Origin: Paractinoplanes bogorensis
Lineage (GTDB): Bacteria > Actinomycetota > Actinomycetes > Mycobacteriales > Micromonosporaceae
DNA: 64,000 nt
Assembly (NCBI RefSeq): GCF_018829635.1
Contig: NZ_JAHKKG010000004.1
Span: 248,001 to 312,000 of the forward strand
Reading direction: 5' to 3'
This document shows positions 25,918-37,683 of this stretch, piece by piece. Both the position numbers and the translations under genes were made by a program. Position 1 is the stretch's first letter. Each line of letters starts with the position of its first letter. The notes under the pieces are model-generated. The model searched no databases. It saw only the letters and a list, made by a program, of their open reading frames with translations, and was not told where the DNA came from.

Positions 25918-26003
25918 TTTCTCGGATTTTCGGGAATGGTCACGTCGCCCATGACGCTGACAGAGGGCGTGACCAACACGGACACGTGGAAGAAGGAAGA
26001 CGA

Positions 26004-28526
<2,523 letters not shown>

Positions 28527-28531
28527 CAATT

Positions 28532-28560
28532 CTGGGGGCTCGGCGACGCCGGGCCCCCAG
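28532..28560. terminator. hairpin terminator between clp and lysR genes
   Basis: CTGGGGGC and GCCCCCAG form a stem around an inner C-G-rich hairpin, directly after the clp stop and just before the convergent LysR stop. No long T tract follows. Confidence 0.6.
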
Positions 28561-28565
28561 GAAAC

Positions 28566-29540
28566 TCAGACGAGACTGCCGGTCACCCCCAGCTGCGGGT
28601 AGTCGGCCATCCATTCGACGAAGTCGGGATTGCGCTCGACGACCTCCTGGTACGCCTCCTGGGCCATCACCATGAGCTTGTCCGAGCTGTGCGCCGCCGG
28701 CGACTCGGGGTGCCAGCCGAGCACCAGCCGCCACCGCAGCGGCGCCCCGCGCAACGGCCGCGAGGTCAGCCCGGGCGGGGGCCGGAACGTGCCCTGGCAG
28801 AGCGCCAGCGCCAGGCCCGACTCGACCATGTCGACGCAGCCGCGCACGTCGCTCTCCAGCATCCGCCGCGGCGTGAAGCCGGCCCGGGCGCAGGCGGCCG
28901 CGAAGCAGTCGCCGAAACAACCGTCGCCGGTCGCCGCCACCCACGACTCCGAGGCCAGTTCGGCCAGGTCGACGTCGGCGCCCTTGCTGCCCGGATGGTC
29001 GTCGGGCATCAGCACGCAGATGCCGTCGATCGCGATCGTCTGCCAGATCAGCCCGTAGTCGGCCGACGGGAACGCGTCACCGCACACGCCCACCTGGGCG
29101 TAGTCGAGCTTGCCGGCCAGCACCATGTTGGCCAGGTCGTCGACGTAGTAGGAGGCGTGGGTGGTGATCTGCGCCTCGGGCTGGGCCTGGGCGAGCCGGG
29201 ACACCATGCCGCCGATGATCGGGCCGCCCAGGGCCCCGATCCGGTAGCGGCTCATCGTGTCGACCCCGGTCGCGCCGGCCAGCCGGGCCGCCTCGTCCTG
29301 CAGCCCCTTCATCGCCGGCAGCAGCACCCGGGCGCGGGCGAGCACCAGCTCACCCAGTGCCGTGGGCCGGGCGCCGCGACGGTCCCGCTCGAACAAGGGT
29401 CCGCCCAGAGTGCGTTCGATGCGCTGCAGCTGCGCGGTCAGGGCCGGCTGAGCCAGCCCCAGTTGCGATGCCGCCTTGGTCACGCTGCCTGTCTCGGCGA
29501 TGGCGCAGACCACCTTGAGATGACGCAGCTCCAGGTTCAT
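28566..29540 (-). CDS. LysR family transcriptional regulator
   Basis: A 324-residue regulator with an N-terminal winged helix-turn-helix (HLKVVCAIAETGSVTKAASQLGLAQPALTAQLQRIE, cited in part: VTKAASQLGLAQPALTAQL) and a periplasmic-binding-like effector domain at about 95-300. The effector and the target genes are unknown; no divergent enzyme gene faces it, since the hemerythrin gene upstream is on the same strand. A tandem-repeat element resembling an MtrA site lies about 70 bases before the start. Confidence 0.88.
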   Translation of the reverse strand: MNLELRHLKVVCAIAETGSVTKAASQLGLAQPALTAQLQRIERTLGGPLFERDRRGARPTALGELVLARARVLLPAMKGLQDEAARLAGATGVDTMSRYRIGALGGPIIGGMVSRLAQAQPEAQITTHASYYVDDLANMVLAGKLDYAQVGVCGDAFPSADYGLIWQTIAIDGICVLMPDDHPGSKGADVDLAELASESWVAATGDGCFGDCFAAACARAGFTPRRMLESDVRGCVDMVESGLALALCQGTFRPPPGLTSRPLRGAPLRWRLVLGWHPESPAAHSSDKLMVMAQEAYQEVVERNPDFVEWMADYPQLGVTGSLV

Positions 29541-29606
29541 ATCGTGACGTTAGGACCCGGAGGACATCGAACGCTAGACCTATCGACGATTGAAAGATCC
29601 CCCACA

Positions 29607-29623
29607 TGTGACAAATGGGTTAA
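29607..29623. promoter_or_regulatory. candidate MtrA-like direct-repeat box
   Basis: TGTGAC, 5 bases, GGTTAA: two half-sites with 11-base periodicity, as OmpR-family regulators such as MtrA prefer. An almost identical 17-base sequence occurs at 38435-38451. It lies in the upstream region of the LysR gene. Confidence 0.35.
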
Positions 29624-29640
29624 CGAATCCGGTGATTTAC

Positions 29641-30228
29641 CTACAAATCCTTTGCGTACGTCGTTCGGCCCGTCACCGCATCGCGAAGTTTGTCGACGAC
29701 CGCGACCGCCGGATCCACCACCTTGTTCCAGGGCGGCGTCGACGGAGTGCCGGGGTGCGGACGGGTCGGCGCGGCCTCCTCGGCGGTCTCGAAGCGGTTT
29801 CCGACCCGGATCAGATCCTCGATCGGCACCATCTGCACAAGAACCGGAAGCAACTCCTCGGCGTCGGCGTCCACGTGCCGCCGGACGGACGCCGCGACCT
29901 CGGCCACGCGCTCGGCCGACAGCTGCTTCTGGAGTTGTTGCAGACTGATCAACAGCTGCCGGTCCTCGGCCAGCTCCCGGTCGGCCAGCTCGTCGCCGCC
30001 CGGCACGGTACGGCGTACGGCCGGATAGAGATATTGCTCCTCGGCGCTGAGATGCCGGGACAGTTCGGCCACCAGGGCACTGGCCAGGCGCTTGTCGGCC
30101 GGGTCGGCGGCCAGGCGATCGCAGAGTTTCAGCAGCCTGCGGTGCTCGCCGGTGACCACGTCGACGACGTTGCGGCCGGTGGTCTCGCCGCCCACGGGCG
30201 GCAGCGGGGGAAGATTCAAGGACGACAC
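29641..30228 (-). CDS. hemerythrin HHE domain protein
   Basis: A 195-residue cytosolic protein. A four-helix hemerythrin domain at about 20-145 shows metal-ligand positions in GEHRRLLKLCDRL, LSRHLSAEEQYLYPAVRR and SVRRHVDADAEELLPVL (H, H-x3-E and H...E). Such proteins bind a di-iron centre and sense or buffer oxygen, nitric oxide or iron. The C-terminal 50 residues are a proline-rich tail. GTG at 30228 is a plausible start but has a weak ribosome binding site. The divergent M20 peptidase gene starts 55 bases away. Confidence 0.8.
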   Translation of the reverse strand: MSSLNLPPLPPVGGETTGRNVVDVVTGEHRRLLKLCDRLAADPADKRLASALVAELSRHLSAEEQYLYPAVRRTVPGGDELADRELAEDRQLLISLQQLQKQLSAERVAEVAASVRRHVDADAEELLPVLVQMVPIEDLIRVGNRFETAEEAAPTRPHPGTPSTPPWNKVVDPAVAVVDKLRDAVTGRTTYAKDL

Positions 30229-30282
30229 GGCGCGGCAATACCCCCAGCTGTCGTGGTGACAAACCCCTGATAGGAAGGGGGG

Positions 30283-31590
30283 ATGGAGAATACCTCCGCG
30301 GACGAGGTCGTCGGCATCTGCCGCGACCTGCTGCGTATCGATACCACGAACACCGGCGACCCGCGTACGACGGTCGGTGAGCGTGTCGCCGCCGAATACG
30401 TCGCCGCGAAGCTGGGCGAGGCCGGCATCGACGTCGAGCTCCACGAGTCGGCGCCGAAACGGGCCAACCTGGTCGCCCGCATCCCGGGGGCCGACCGCAG
30501 CCGGGGCGCGCTGCTCGTGCACGGGCATCTCGACGTGGTGCCGGCCGACGCGAGCGAGTGGTCGGTCGATCCCTTCTCGGGCGAGGAGAAGGACGGCTAC
30601 CTGTGGGGCCGGGGCGCGATCGACATGAAGGACTTCGACGCGATGATGCTCGCCGTGGTCCGGGACTGGTCCCGTACGGGCTACGTGCCCCCGCGCGACA
30701 TCGTGCTCGCCTACACGGCCGACGAAGAGGCCGGCATGGAGTACGGCTCGCAGTGGCTGGTGCACAACCACCGGGACCTGTTCGAGGGCTGCACCGAGGC
30801 GATCGGCGAGGTCGGCGGCTACTCCTACACGGTGAACGACGACCTGCGCCTCTATCTGGTGCAGACCGCCGAGAAGGGGCTCGACTGGCTGCGCATCCAC
30901 GCCAGTGGCCGCCCCGGGCACGGCTCGTTCATCCACGACGACAACGCCGTGACCCACCTGGCCGAGGCCGTCGCGCGGGTCGGCCACCACCGGTTCCCGA
31001 TCGTCGTCACGCCCACCGTCCGGGAGTTCCTGGCCCAGGTCGGCGACGCGCTGCAGATCGACATCGACCCGGACAACCCGGAGGTGGCGATCGCCAAGCT
31101 GGGCCCGATCGCCAACCTGATCGGCGCCACCATCCGCAACACCGCCAACCCCACCCGTCTCGAGGCCGGCTACAAGGACAACGTGATCCCCGGGCGGGCG
31201 TCGGCCACCATCGACTGCCGCACGCTGCCCGGCGAGGCCGACCGGTTCCTGTCCGAGCTGCGCGAGCTGATCGGGCCGGACATCGAGATCGAGCACGTCC
31301 ACCAGCAGCCGGCCGTCGAGACGGAGTTCGGCGGCGATCTGGTCGAGGCGATGGGGGCCGCGCTGCGCGCCGAGGATCCGGGGGCGCGTACTGTGCCGTA
31401 CCTGATGTCCGGGGGCACCGATGCGAAGGCCTTCTCGACGCTCGGCATCCGTTGCTTCGGGTTCGCCCCGTTGCGGCTTCCCGCCGACCTGAACTTCGCC
31501 TCCTTGTTCCACGGCATCGACGAGCGCGTGCCGGTCGACGGGCTAAAGTTCGGCGTGCGTGTGCTCGACCGTCTTCTCCGGAACAGCTGA
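30283..31590 (+). CDS. M20 family metallopeptidase
   Basis: A 435-residue zinc hydrolase. The zinc site is seen in LLVHGHLDVVPA (H-x-D), GRGAIDMKD (bridging Asp), YTADEEAG (catalytic Glu pair) and a late histidine in LFHGIDERVPV. The dimerisation domain lies at about 190-300. Length and motifs match the M20/M25/M40 group that cleaves dipeptides, acyl-amino acids or similar amides. An AAGGGGGG-like site lies before the ATG. The small acidic protein follows 21 bases later on the same strand. Confidence 0.88.
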   Translation: MENTSADEVVGICRDLLRIDTTNTGDPRTTVGERVAAEYVAAKLGEAGIDVELHESAPKRANLVARIPGADRSRGALLVHGHLDVVPADASEWSVDPFSGEEKDGYLWGRGAIDMKDFDAMMLAVVRDWSRTGYVPPRDIVLAYTADEEAGMEYGSQWLVHNHRDLFEGCTEAIGEVGGYSYTVNDDLRLYLVQTAEKGLDWLRIHASGRPGHGSFIHDDNAVTHLAEAVARVGHHRFPIVVTPTVREFLAQVGDALQIDIDPDNPEVAIAKLGPIANLIGATIRNTANPTRLEAGYKDNVIPGRASATIDCRTLPGEADRFLSELRELIGPDIEIEHVHQQPAVETEFGGDLVEAMGAALRAEDPGARTVPYLMSGGTDAKAFSTLGIRCFGFAPLRLPADLNFASLFHGIDERVPVDGLKFGVRVLDRLLRNS

Positions 31591-31611
31591 CCTGCGGAAG
31601 GACCCAAACCG

Positions 31612-32292
31612 ATGACCGACCAGTACGCGGATCTCGACGCCGCCCTCGAGCGGGTGATCGAGGCCTCCCGGGCGCATCTCGCGGCGGTCAAGGCGGCCGA
31701 GGGCCGTCCCGATGACGACGGTGTCTGGCAGGCCTACGTCGACCTCAACAACGCCTCTTTCGCGTACGACGAGAAGCTGCTCGACGGCTTCGGCGAGGTG
31801 ACGCCGTGGGACGTCGAGTCGATCGACCCGAACGAGGCCGACGCCCGCTTCGGCCTGGGCGTGGACGGCTTCGACGCGTCCGCCGGCGCCGACCCGTACC
31901 CGCAGGTCCTCTCGGTGCGGCAGCGGCGTGACTACCGCGTGCCGAGCGTGTCGGCGCTGCTGCGCCGGGCCGAGGAGGCCCGCCGCCAGTCGGTGCCCGA
32001 GGACGAGGACGCCGGCGCGGTCGAGTCGGTCGGCGAGGCCGTGCTCGAGCTGCTGCAGGCGGGCGACGGGTCGCTGTCGTCGCTCGACGTGCCCGAGCTG
32101 GAGCCGCTCGACGGCCTGCTCACGGTCACCGAGATCTCCCAGCCGCTCGACCTCGACGAGTTCGAAGACTCGGACGGTGACGGCCCGTTCGCGCCCAAGG
32201 AGGGCGACCTGCTGGTCGGCCGGCTCGACGAGCACCCGTTCCTGCCCGACGAGGACGAGCACGACCACGACCACGCCGGCCACCAGCACTGA
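31612..32292 (+). CDS. acidic protein with His-rich C-terminus, unknown function
   Basis: A 226-residue, strongly acidic cytosolic protein. It begins with helices (DLDAALERVIEASRAHLAAV), contains a conserved-looking core WDVESIDPNEADARFGLGVDGFD, and ends HDHDHAGHQH, which could bind nickel, zinc or cobalt. I know of no family function. The spacing suggests cotranscription with the M20 peptidase, and a strong terminator closes the unit. Confidence 0.75.
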   Translation: MTDQYADLDAALERVIEASRAHLAAVKAAEGRPDDDGVWQAYVDLNNASFAYDEKLLDGFGEVTPWDVESIDPNEADARFGLGVDGFDASAGADPYPQVLSVRQRRDYRVPSVSALLRRAEEARRQSVPEDEDAGAVESVGEAVLELLQAGDGSLSSLDVPELEPLDGLLTVTEISQPLDLDEFEDSDGDGPFAPKEGDLLVGRLDEHPFLPDEDEHDHDHAGHQH

Positions 32293-32324
32293 GCTTGACC
32301 GGCGTCGTCGCATGAAGTTGTGAA

Positions 32325-32354
32325 GAAGGGCCCGTCCGTGCGGACGGGCCCTTC
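32325..32354. terminator. strong bidirectional terminator
   Basis: GAAGGGCCCGTCCG and CGGACGGGCCCTTC form a perfect 14-bp stem with a two-base gap. It sits between the convergent acidic-protein gene and DUF5703-like gene and ends one base before the latter's stop. Confidence 0.85.
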
Positions 32355-32546
32355 TCAGTAGCTCAGCCCCGGCTGCGGGGTGGGCTGGATCCGGCGGCGG
32401 AGCATCACCTTGCGGGTGCCGTCCCGATAGAGCTGCACCCGGGCCAGCTCCCAGCCCGAGAACTCCGCCTGGATCGCGAGCTGCGCCGCGGCCGTCAGCC
32501 GATCGACATTCGAGGGCAACCGCAGCGGCGCGTATTCGTAGTTCAT
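32355..32546 (-). CDS. DUF5703-like small protein
   Basis: A 63-residue protein: MNYEYAPLRLPSNV, then a helix (RLTAAAQLAIQAE) and a beta hairpin (GWELARVQLYRDGTRKVMLR). This fold pattern, with Y-E at the start and a W-E-L before an R-rich hairpin, matches DUF5703 proteins, which in actinomycetes sit beside an M20 peptidase as here. The function of the family is unknown. Codon use is typical. Confidence 0.75.
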   Translation of the reverse strand: MNYEYAPLRLPSNVDRLTAAAQLAIQAEFSGWELARVQLYRDGTRKVMLRRRIQPTPQPGLSY

Positions 32547-32551
32547 GCGAT

Positions 32552-33598
32552 CTAATATGCGCCCGCCTGCGGCCGTGACACCAGCCCCGGCGTGGTGTCG
32601 CCCGGACCGCACTTCCGGCAGGCCGGACGGCGCCGGAGGTAGTAGCCGAGGGTCGCCGTGCCCAGCGCCACCGACCAGATCGGCCAGGCCAGCATGGGGG
32701 CGACGGCCACCGTGTCGCTGGTGAGCGTGTCGAAGAAGACCGGGTCGGCGTAGAAGGCCACCGAGGCGGACATCACAAAGATCGCCACCAGGGTCGCGGG
32801 CACGGTGGCCAGCCGGATCGGCACCCGCTTGCCGGCCAGGCCGGGCATCCAGCTTGGGAAGACCTCGCCCCAGCGCTGCACCAGGCCGAGCGTCAGGATC
32901 GCGCCGACGACCGCGAAGGCGCCCAGCCCGGAGCCGGCCCACACCGCGCCGCTCTCCCGCAGCTCGCGCAGGGTGTCCTCGGTGAGACCGACCGGGATGC
33001 CGAGGAGCCAGGCGAACCGGGTGGCGGCGTAGAGCAGCGGGATCACGGCGGCCACGTACGTCGCCCACCGGGCCCACGACCCCGTGCCGCGCAGCGCCGG
33101 GCGCCCGCAGTCCTCGCACGCCCCGGACGTGGCGAACTGCCATCGGAGCACGGCCCGGGCCAGCAGCACCCCGCCGATGACGGCGAACGCCTGGTTGGCC
33201 AGCGTCCAGGTGAAAACGGTCGAGTAGTCGATGTCGGGCGGCCAGCCGAACGGTAGCCCGATGATCAGGATCGGCAGGTAGCCGGTGAGCGTCAGCAGGC
33301 TGGTATCCGGGATCACCACCAGCAGCGCCGTGACGACCACCCCCAGGTAGGTGAGCATCGCGATGCGCGCGGGCCGGGGGACCGGGCGGCCGCCGCTCAT
33401 GATCAGCAGGAGCACCGCGGCCAGGAGCAGGACCCCGGCGAACAGCGGCGCGCCGACCTCGGCCGGCAGGGCGCGCAGCGGGCTGGTCTCGGAGCGGGTG
33501 CCGCCGGGACCGTAGGGAAAGCCGTGGCCGGTCACGGACCAGACCAGCGCGAGGGTTCCGTAGAGGGCGGCCCATCCGGCCGCGAGCTTCTGTGCCAT
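32552..33598 (-). CDS. multi-pass membrane protein with two CxxC pairs
   Basis: A 348-residue protein with about eight hydrophobic helices. Two cysteine pairs are seen at loop positions: GACEDCGRPAL in the middle and PACRKCGPGDT near the C-terminus, a possible metal or disulfide site. I do not recognise a family. The small DUF5703-like gene starts five bases after its stop, so they are probably cotranscribed. It faces the response regulator gene tail to head on the same strand, separated by 63 bases. Confidence 0.7.
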   Translation of the reverse strand: MAQKLAAGWAALYGTLALVWSVTGHGFPYGPGGTRSETSPLRALPAEVGAPLFAGVLLLAAVLLLIMSGGRPVPRPARIAMLTYLGVVVTALLVVIPDTSLLTLTGYLPILIIGLPFGWPPDIDYSTVFTWTLANQAFAVIGGVLLARAVLRWQFATSGACEDCGRPALRGTGSWARWATYVAAVIPLLYAATRFAWLLGIPVGLTEDTLRELRESGAVWAGSGLGAFAVVGAILTLGLVQRWGEVFPSWMPGLAGKRVPIRLATVPATLVAIFVMSASVAFYADPVFFDTLTSDTVAVAPMLAWPIWSVALGTATLGYYLRRRPACRKCGPGDTTPGLVSRPQAGAY

Positions 33599-33661
33599 GC
33601 GTCGACGGTCCCAACTGACCGGCGCGGGGAGATCCCGGCCGCGGGGGATCCGTCTCCCTCG

Positions 33662-34303
33662 TCAGGGGGAGATGAACCCCGAGCGGTACGCGGTGACGAC
33701 GGCCTGGGTGCGGTCGCGGACCCCGAGCTTGGCCAGCACGCTGCCGACGTGCGTCTTGATCGTCTCGACGCCGAGCACCAGCCGCGCGGCGATCTCGGCG
33801 TTGGACAGGCCCTCTGCCATCAGCTCGAGCACCTCGGCCTCGCGGTCGGTCAGCGGTGCACCCGGCAACCGCCCGGGCGACGGACGCTGGTGGGTGGCGG
33901 CCAGACGGCGTACGGCCTCGGGAAACAGCAGGGAATCACCGCGCGCGACCATCCGCACCGCCTCGGTGATCCGTTCCGGTCGCGCCCGCTTGAGCAGGAA
34001 ACCGCTCGCCCCGGCCGCGAGCGCCTCGTACACGTACTCGTCGTTCTCGAAGGTGGTCAGCACCAGCACCCGGGGCGGGTCGTCGAGCCGGTCGAGCAGC
34101 AGCCGGGTGGCCTGGATGCCGTCGATCCGGGGCATCCGCACGTCCATCAGCACGACGTCCGGGCGCAGCCGGCGGGCCTCCGGAACGGCCTGATCACCAT
34201 CGGTCGCCTCGCCGGCCACGGTGATGTCACCGGCCGCACCTAGCACCGCGCTCAGCCCGGCCCGGATCAGGTCGTCGTCGTCCACGATCAGCACTGTGAT
34301 CAC
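33662..34303 (-). CDS. NarL/LuxR-type response regulator
   Basis: A 213-residue regulator. The receiver domain shows the acidic pocket VDDDD, phosphoacceptor Asp54 in VVLMDVRMPR, LTTF and K in FLLKRA. The LuxR helix-turn-helix is TDREAEVLELMAEGLSNAEI with VETIKTHVGSVLAKL. GTG at 34301-34303 overlaps the stop of its kinase (GTGA), so the pair is translationally coupled. Targets are not known; autoregulation or an adjacent transporter would be typical. Confidence 0.92.
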   Translation of the reverse strand: MITVLIVDDDDLIRAGLSAVLGAAGDITVAGEATDGDQAVPEARRLRPDVVLMDVRMPRIDGIQATRLLLDRLDDPPRVLVLTTFENDEYVYEALAAGASGFLLKRARPERITEAVRMVARGDSLLFPEAVRRLAATHQRPSPGRLPGAPLTDREAEVLELMAEGLSNAEIAARLVLGVETIKTHVGSVLAKLGVRDRTQAVVTAYRSGFISP

Positions 34304-35520
34304 GTCTCGTCCCCCCGTGGCAGCCGTGCCTCGACCTTCCAGATCCCGTCGGTCGCCCCGGCCGTCAGATGACCCCCGAGCAGCCGTACGCGTTCCCGCA
34401 TGCCCGCCAGCCCCCGGCCCCCGCTCGTCCCGGTCGGGGCGCCGACCTCGATGGCGATCCTGTTGGCGACCTCGATGACGAGAGCGTCGGGCGCGGTGAC
34501 CCGCAGTCTGACCCGCCCCGTCCCGTGTTTGGCCGCGTTGGTCAGGCTCTCCTGCACGATCCGGAACGCCTCCCGGGAGACGGCCGGCGGCACCTCCACC
34601 ATGTCCACCTGCGCGTCGACGTCGTCGGTCAGCAGACGGTCGAGGTCGGCCAGGGTCGGCGCGTCGGTCTCGCCGTCCGTAGGACCAGGCGTCGGCGGGG
34701 GCACAGCGTCGCGCAGCAGGCCGAGGACGGCGTCCAGTTCCTCCAGCGCGGTCCGGCCGAGATCCTCGATGGACCCCAGGGCGCGCCGGGCGAAATCGGG
34801 GTCGCGGTCGAAGACGGTGCGGGCCGCACCCGCCTGCAGCGTGACCGCGGTCAGCGCGTGGCCGACCGAGTCGTGCAGTTCGCGGGCGAGCCGGTTGCGT
34901 TCGGCCAGCCTGCGCTCCTGCGCTTCCAGCACGGCGACCCGCTCGGCCGCCGAGGGGCCCAGCAGCACCGGGGCCATGGTCGCGGCCAGCGCGCCCAGCC
35001 CGGCGGTGGCGTAGACCGAGCCGATCAGCAGTGCGACCCCGGCCGCCGTCCAGCCCCAGCGGTTGTCGGCCCGCAGCGGACCCAGGTCGGCGCCGACCAG
35101 CGCACCCTCGGTCAGGCCGGCCCGCTCGGTGAAGGCCAGCAGCGCCAGCGGCACCGCGATGAGCAGGATCGTGCCGACCACCGCGCCGCTGATCAGGTGC
35201 AGTCCGAACCAGACGGCCGAGCGCAGCCGGGTCTCGAGGGGCATCGGGCGGCGGCGGTCGTGCTCGGGCAGTGGCACGCCGAGCAGGGCCCGCACCGCGG
35301 TGATCTCCAGCTCGCGGGTGCCGCCCAGAAACGGGGGGACGACGGCCACGGCGAACGCCACCGCCGCCGTGGCCAGCACACCGGCCAGGTTGCCGTCGCC
35401 GGACGTGAGCATCTGGGCCAGCAGGCCCGCCGTCATCGCGTACGGGAGAAGGATGACCCCGCCCAGCAGCAGGAAGACCCCGCGGCGATAGGTGATCGCG
35501 CGCAGCAGAGGGCGGAACAC
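34300..35520 (-). CDS. HisKA_3-type sensor histidine kinase
   Basis: A 406-residue kinase, partner of the following regulator. The N-terminal half has about five membrane helices with no large outer domain, so it may sense membrane state. The dimerisation/phosphoacceptor motif is LARELHDSVGHALTAV with His216. The ATPase domain has IVQESLTNAAKHG and GGRGLAGMRERV. GTG at 35518-35520 starts directly after the aldo-keto reductase stop with no gap, so all three genes may share a transcript. Confidence 0.9.
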   Translation of the reverse strand: MFRPLLRAITYRRGVFLLLGGVILLPYAMTAGLLAQMLTSGDGNLAGVLATAAVAFAVAVVPPFLGGTRELEITAVRALLGVPLPEHDRRRPMPLETRLRSAVWFGLHLISGAVVGTILLIAVPLALLAFTERAGLTEGALVGADLGPLRADNRWGWTAAGVALLIGSVYATAGLGALAATMAPVLLGPSAAERVAVLEAQERRLAERNRLARELHDSVGHALTAVTLQAGAARTVFDRDPDFARRALGSIEDLGRTALEELDAVLGLLRDAVPPPTPGPTDGETDAPTLADLDRLLTDDVDAQVDMVEVPPAVSREAFRIVQESLTNAAKHGTGRVRLRVTAPDALVIEVANRIAIEVGAPTGTSGGRGLAGMRERVRLLGGHLTAGATDGIWKVEARLPRGDET

Positions 35521-36516
35521 TCAGCCCTCGCCGTCCGGGTATCCGACCCCTTCGCGCTCGGGATAGCCGACGTCGATCGCGGACACGTCGTCGAGCGCGC
35601 CGGCGATCTCGGCCGGCAGGGTCAGGTCCTCGCTGGCCAGGGCACCCTGCAACTGGGCGGCGGTCCGCGCGCCGAGGATCGGGGCGGCCACCCCGGGCCG
35701 GTCGCGGATCCAGGCCAGCGCCACCTCGACCGGCGAGGCGCCCAGCCCGGAGGCCGCGGTGACGACCGCCTGCACGATGCTGGAGCTGCGCGGCTCGAGA
35801 TAGGTCTGCACGAACGGGGCCAGATGCTCGGTGGCGGCCCGCGAGTCGAGCGGCCGGCCGTTGCGGTATTTGCCGGTGAGCACCCCGCGGCCCAGTGGCG
35901 ACCAGGCCAGCACCCCGAAGCCGAGGGCCTGCGAGGCGGGCAGCAGCTCGCGCTCGATGCCCCGCTCGAGCAGCGAGTACTCCATCTGGGCGGCCACGAT
36001 CGGGGCCCGCCCCGGATAGGCCGACTGCCAGGTCGCGGCGCGGGCGGTCTGCCAGGCGGCGAAGTTCGAGACCCCCACGTAACGCACCCGGCCGCTGTTC
36101 ACCGCGTGGTCGAGGGCGGCCAGGGTCTCTTCGAGCGGGGTCATCGGGTCGTTGCCGTGCACCTGCCACAGGTCGACGTAGTCGGTGCCGAGCCGGCGCA
36201 GCGACGCGTCGAGCGAGCGCAGCAGGTTGCCCCGGGAGCCGTCGCGGCGCCGGTAGCCGTGCGGGGTGAGCCCGGCCTTGGTGGCGATCACCACCTCGTC
36301 GCGCGGCACGAGGTGGTCGAGCAGCGAGCCGATCACCGACTCGGCATCGCCGTCGCCGTAGACGTCGGCCGTGTCGAGCAGCGTGCCGCCGGCCTCGAGG
36401 AACAGCTTGAGCTGGGCCGCCGCGTCGTCCGGGTCGGTGTCGCGGCCCCAGGTCATGGTGCCGAGCGCGAGCCGCGAGACCGCGAGCCCGCTACGGCCGA
36501 GCGGTCGTTGCAGCAT
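35521..36516 (-). CDS. aldo-keto reductase
   Basis: A 331-residue NADPH-dependent oxidoreductase of the TIM-barrel AKR family. Catalytic residues are seen in LDTADVYGDGDAES (Asp, Tyr), VIATKAG (Lys) and WQVHGND (His). VGVSNF and LAWSPLGRGVLTGKY are the usual cofactor-binding strands. The substrate is unknown. A two-fold C-terminal repeat is present (VGYPEREGVGYPDGEG). It is the first gene of a unit with the two-component system. Confidence 0.9.
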   Translation of the reverse strand: MLQRPLGRSGLAVSRLALGTMTWGRDTDPDDAAAQLKLFLEAGGTLLDTADVYGDGDAESVIGSLLDHLVPRDEVVIATKAGLTPHGYRRRDGSRGNLLRSLDASLRRLGTDYVDLWQVHGNDPMTPLEETLAALDHAVNSGRVRYVGVSNFAAWQTARAATWQSAYPGRAPIVAAQMEYSLLERGIERELLPASQALGFGVLAWSPLGRGVLTGKYRNGRPLDSRAATEHLAPFVQTYLEPRSSSIVQAVVTAASGLGASPVEVALAWIRDRPGVAAPILGARTAAQLQGALASEDLTLPAEIAGALDDVSAIDVGYPEREGVGYPDGEG

Positions 36517-36630
36517 GAGTGAACCTTATTCAGTAGTTGTCAAGAGCGAAATCCTCCCGGCGCCCGCCTCTTGAGTCGAGAGCGGGTCAGTAGGCTTCGG
36601 GGGGACGACGGCGTCAGTGGGAGGAAGATC

Positions 36631-37683
36631 GTGCGGCTCGGACTCAACCTCGGCTATCAGGCGGCGTGGACCACGCCCGCCGACCACCTGGCGATGGCAC
36701 AGGAGGCAGACCGGCTCGGCTATGCGGTCGTGTGGTCGGCCGAGGCCTACGGCTCCGACACGGTCAGCATGCTGGCCTGGATCGCCGGCCAGACCCAGCG
36801 GATCGACCTGGGCGCCGCGGTGATGCAGATCCCGGCCCGCACCCCGGCCATGACGGCGATGACCGCGGCCACGATCGACACCCTCTCCGGCGGCCGGTTC
36901 CGGCTCGGCCTGGGCGTCTCGGGTCCCCAGGTCTCCGAGGGCTGGCACGGTGTGCGTTTCGCCAAACCTCTTTCCCGTACGCGGGAATACGTCGAGATCG
37001 TCAAGATGGCGATCGCCCGGCAGCCCGTCTCGTTCTCGGGCGAGCACTACACGCTGCCGTTGCCCGACGGCCCGGGCAAGGCGCTGCGCCTCGGCTTCCA
37101 CCCGCCCCGCGAGGCGGTGCCGATCTACCTCGCCGCCGTCGGCCCCAAGAACCTCGAGCTCGCGGGCGAGATCGCCGACGGCTGGCTGGCCATCTTCTTC
37201 GCGCCCGACGCGGCCGGCGAATATCTGCAGCACATCGAGCGTGGCCGGTCCAAGCACGGACTGGGCCTGACCGGCTTCGACGTGGCGCCCAGCGTGCCGG
37301 TCGTGCTCGGCGACAACGTGGCCTGGTGCGCCGACGTGCTGCGCGGCTACGCGTCGCTCTACGTCGGTGGCATGGGCAGCCGCGAGCAGAACTTCTACAA
37401 CCAGCTGGCCGTGCGGATGGGCTACGCCGAGGCCGCGGCCAAGGTGCAGGACCTCTACCTGAGCGGCAAGAAGGCGGAGGCGGCCGAGGCCGTGCCGCAG
37501 GAGTTCATCGAGCGCACCTCGATCCTCGGCAACAAGATCCAGGTCAAGGAACGCCTGCGTCAGTACGCCGAGGCGGGTGTCGGCACGCTGTCGATCAGCC
37601 CCTACGTCGGCGACCTCAAGAGCGGCCTGGACACCCTGCGGATCGTCGCCGAGGCGTTCGAAGAGCTCGGCATGGCCGAATAG
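36631..37683 (+). CDS. LLM-class F420-dependent oxidoreductase
   Basis: A 350-residue luciferase-like monooxygenase-fold protein. LGLNLGYQAAW begins the barrel, followed by AQEADRLGYAVVWSAEAYGSD, TLSGGRFRLGLGVSGPQVSEGWHG and IYLAAVGPKNLELAGEIADGW, the classic F420-dependent subfamily signature. GTG at 36631 follows GGAGGAAG. It is the first gene of a conserved actinobacterial run; the next gene overlaps its stop by one base. The natural substrate is not known. Confidence 0.9.
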   Translation: MRLGLNLGYQAAWTTPADHLAMAQEADRLGYAVVWSAEAYGSDTVSMLAWIAGQTQRIDLGAAVMQIPARTPAMTAMTAATIDTLSGGRFRLGLGVSGPQVSEGWHGVRFAKPLSRTREYVEIVKMAIARQPVSFSGEHYTLPLPDGPGKALRLGFHPPREAVPIYLAAVGPKNLELAGEIADGWLAIFFAPDAAGEYLQHIERGRSKHGLGLTGFDVAPSVPVVLGDNVAWCADVLRGYASLYVGGMGSREQNFYNQLAVRMGYAEAAAKVQDLYLSGKKAEAAEAVPQEFIERTSILGNKIQVKERLRQYAEAGVGTLSISPYVGDLKSGLDTLRIVAEAFEELGMAE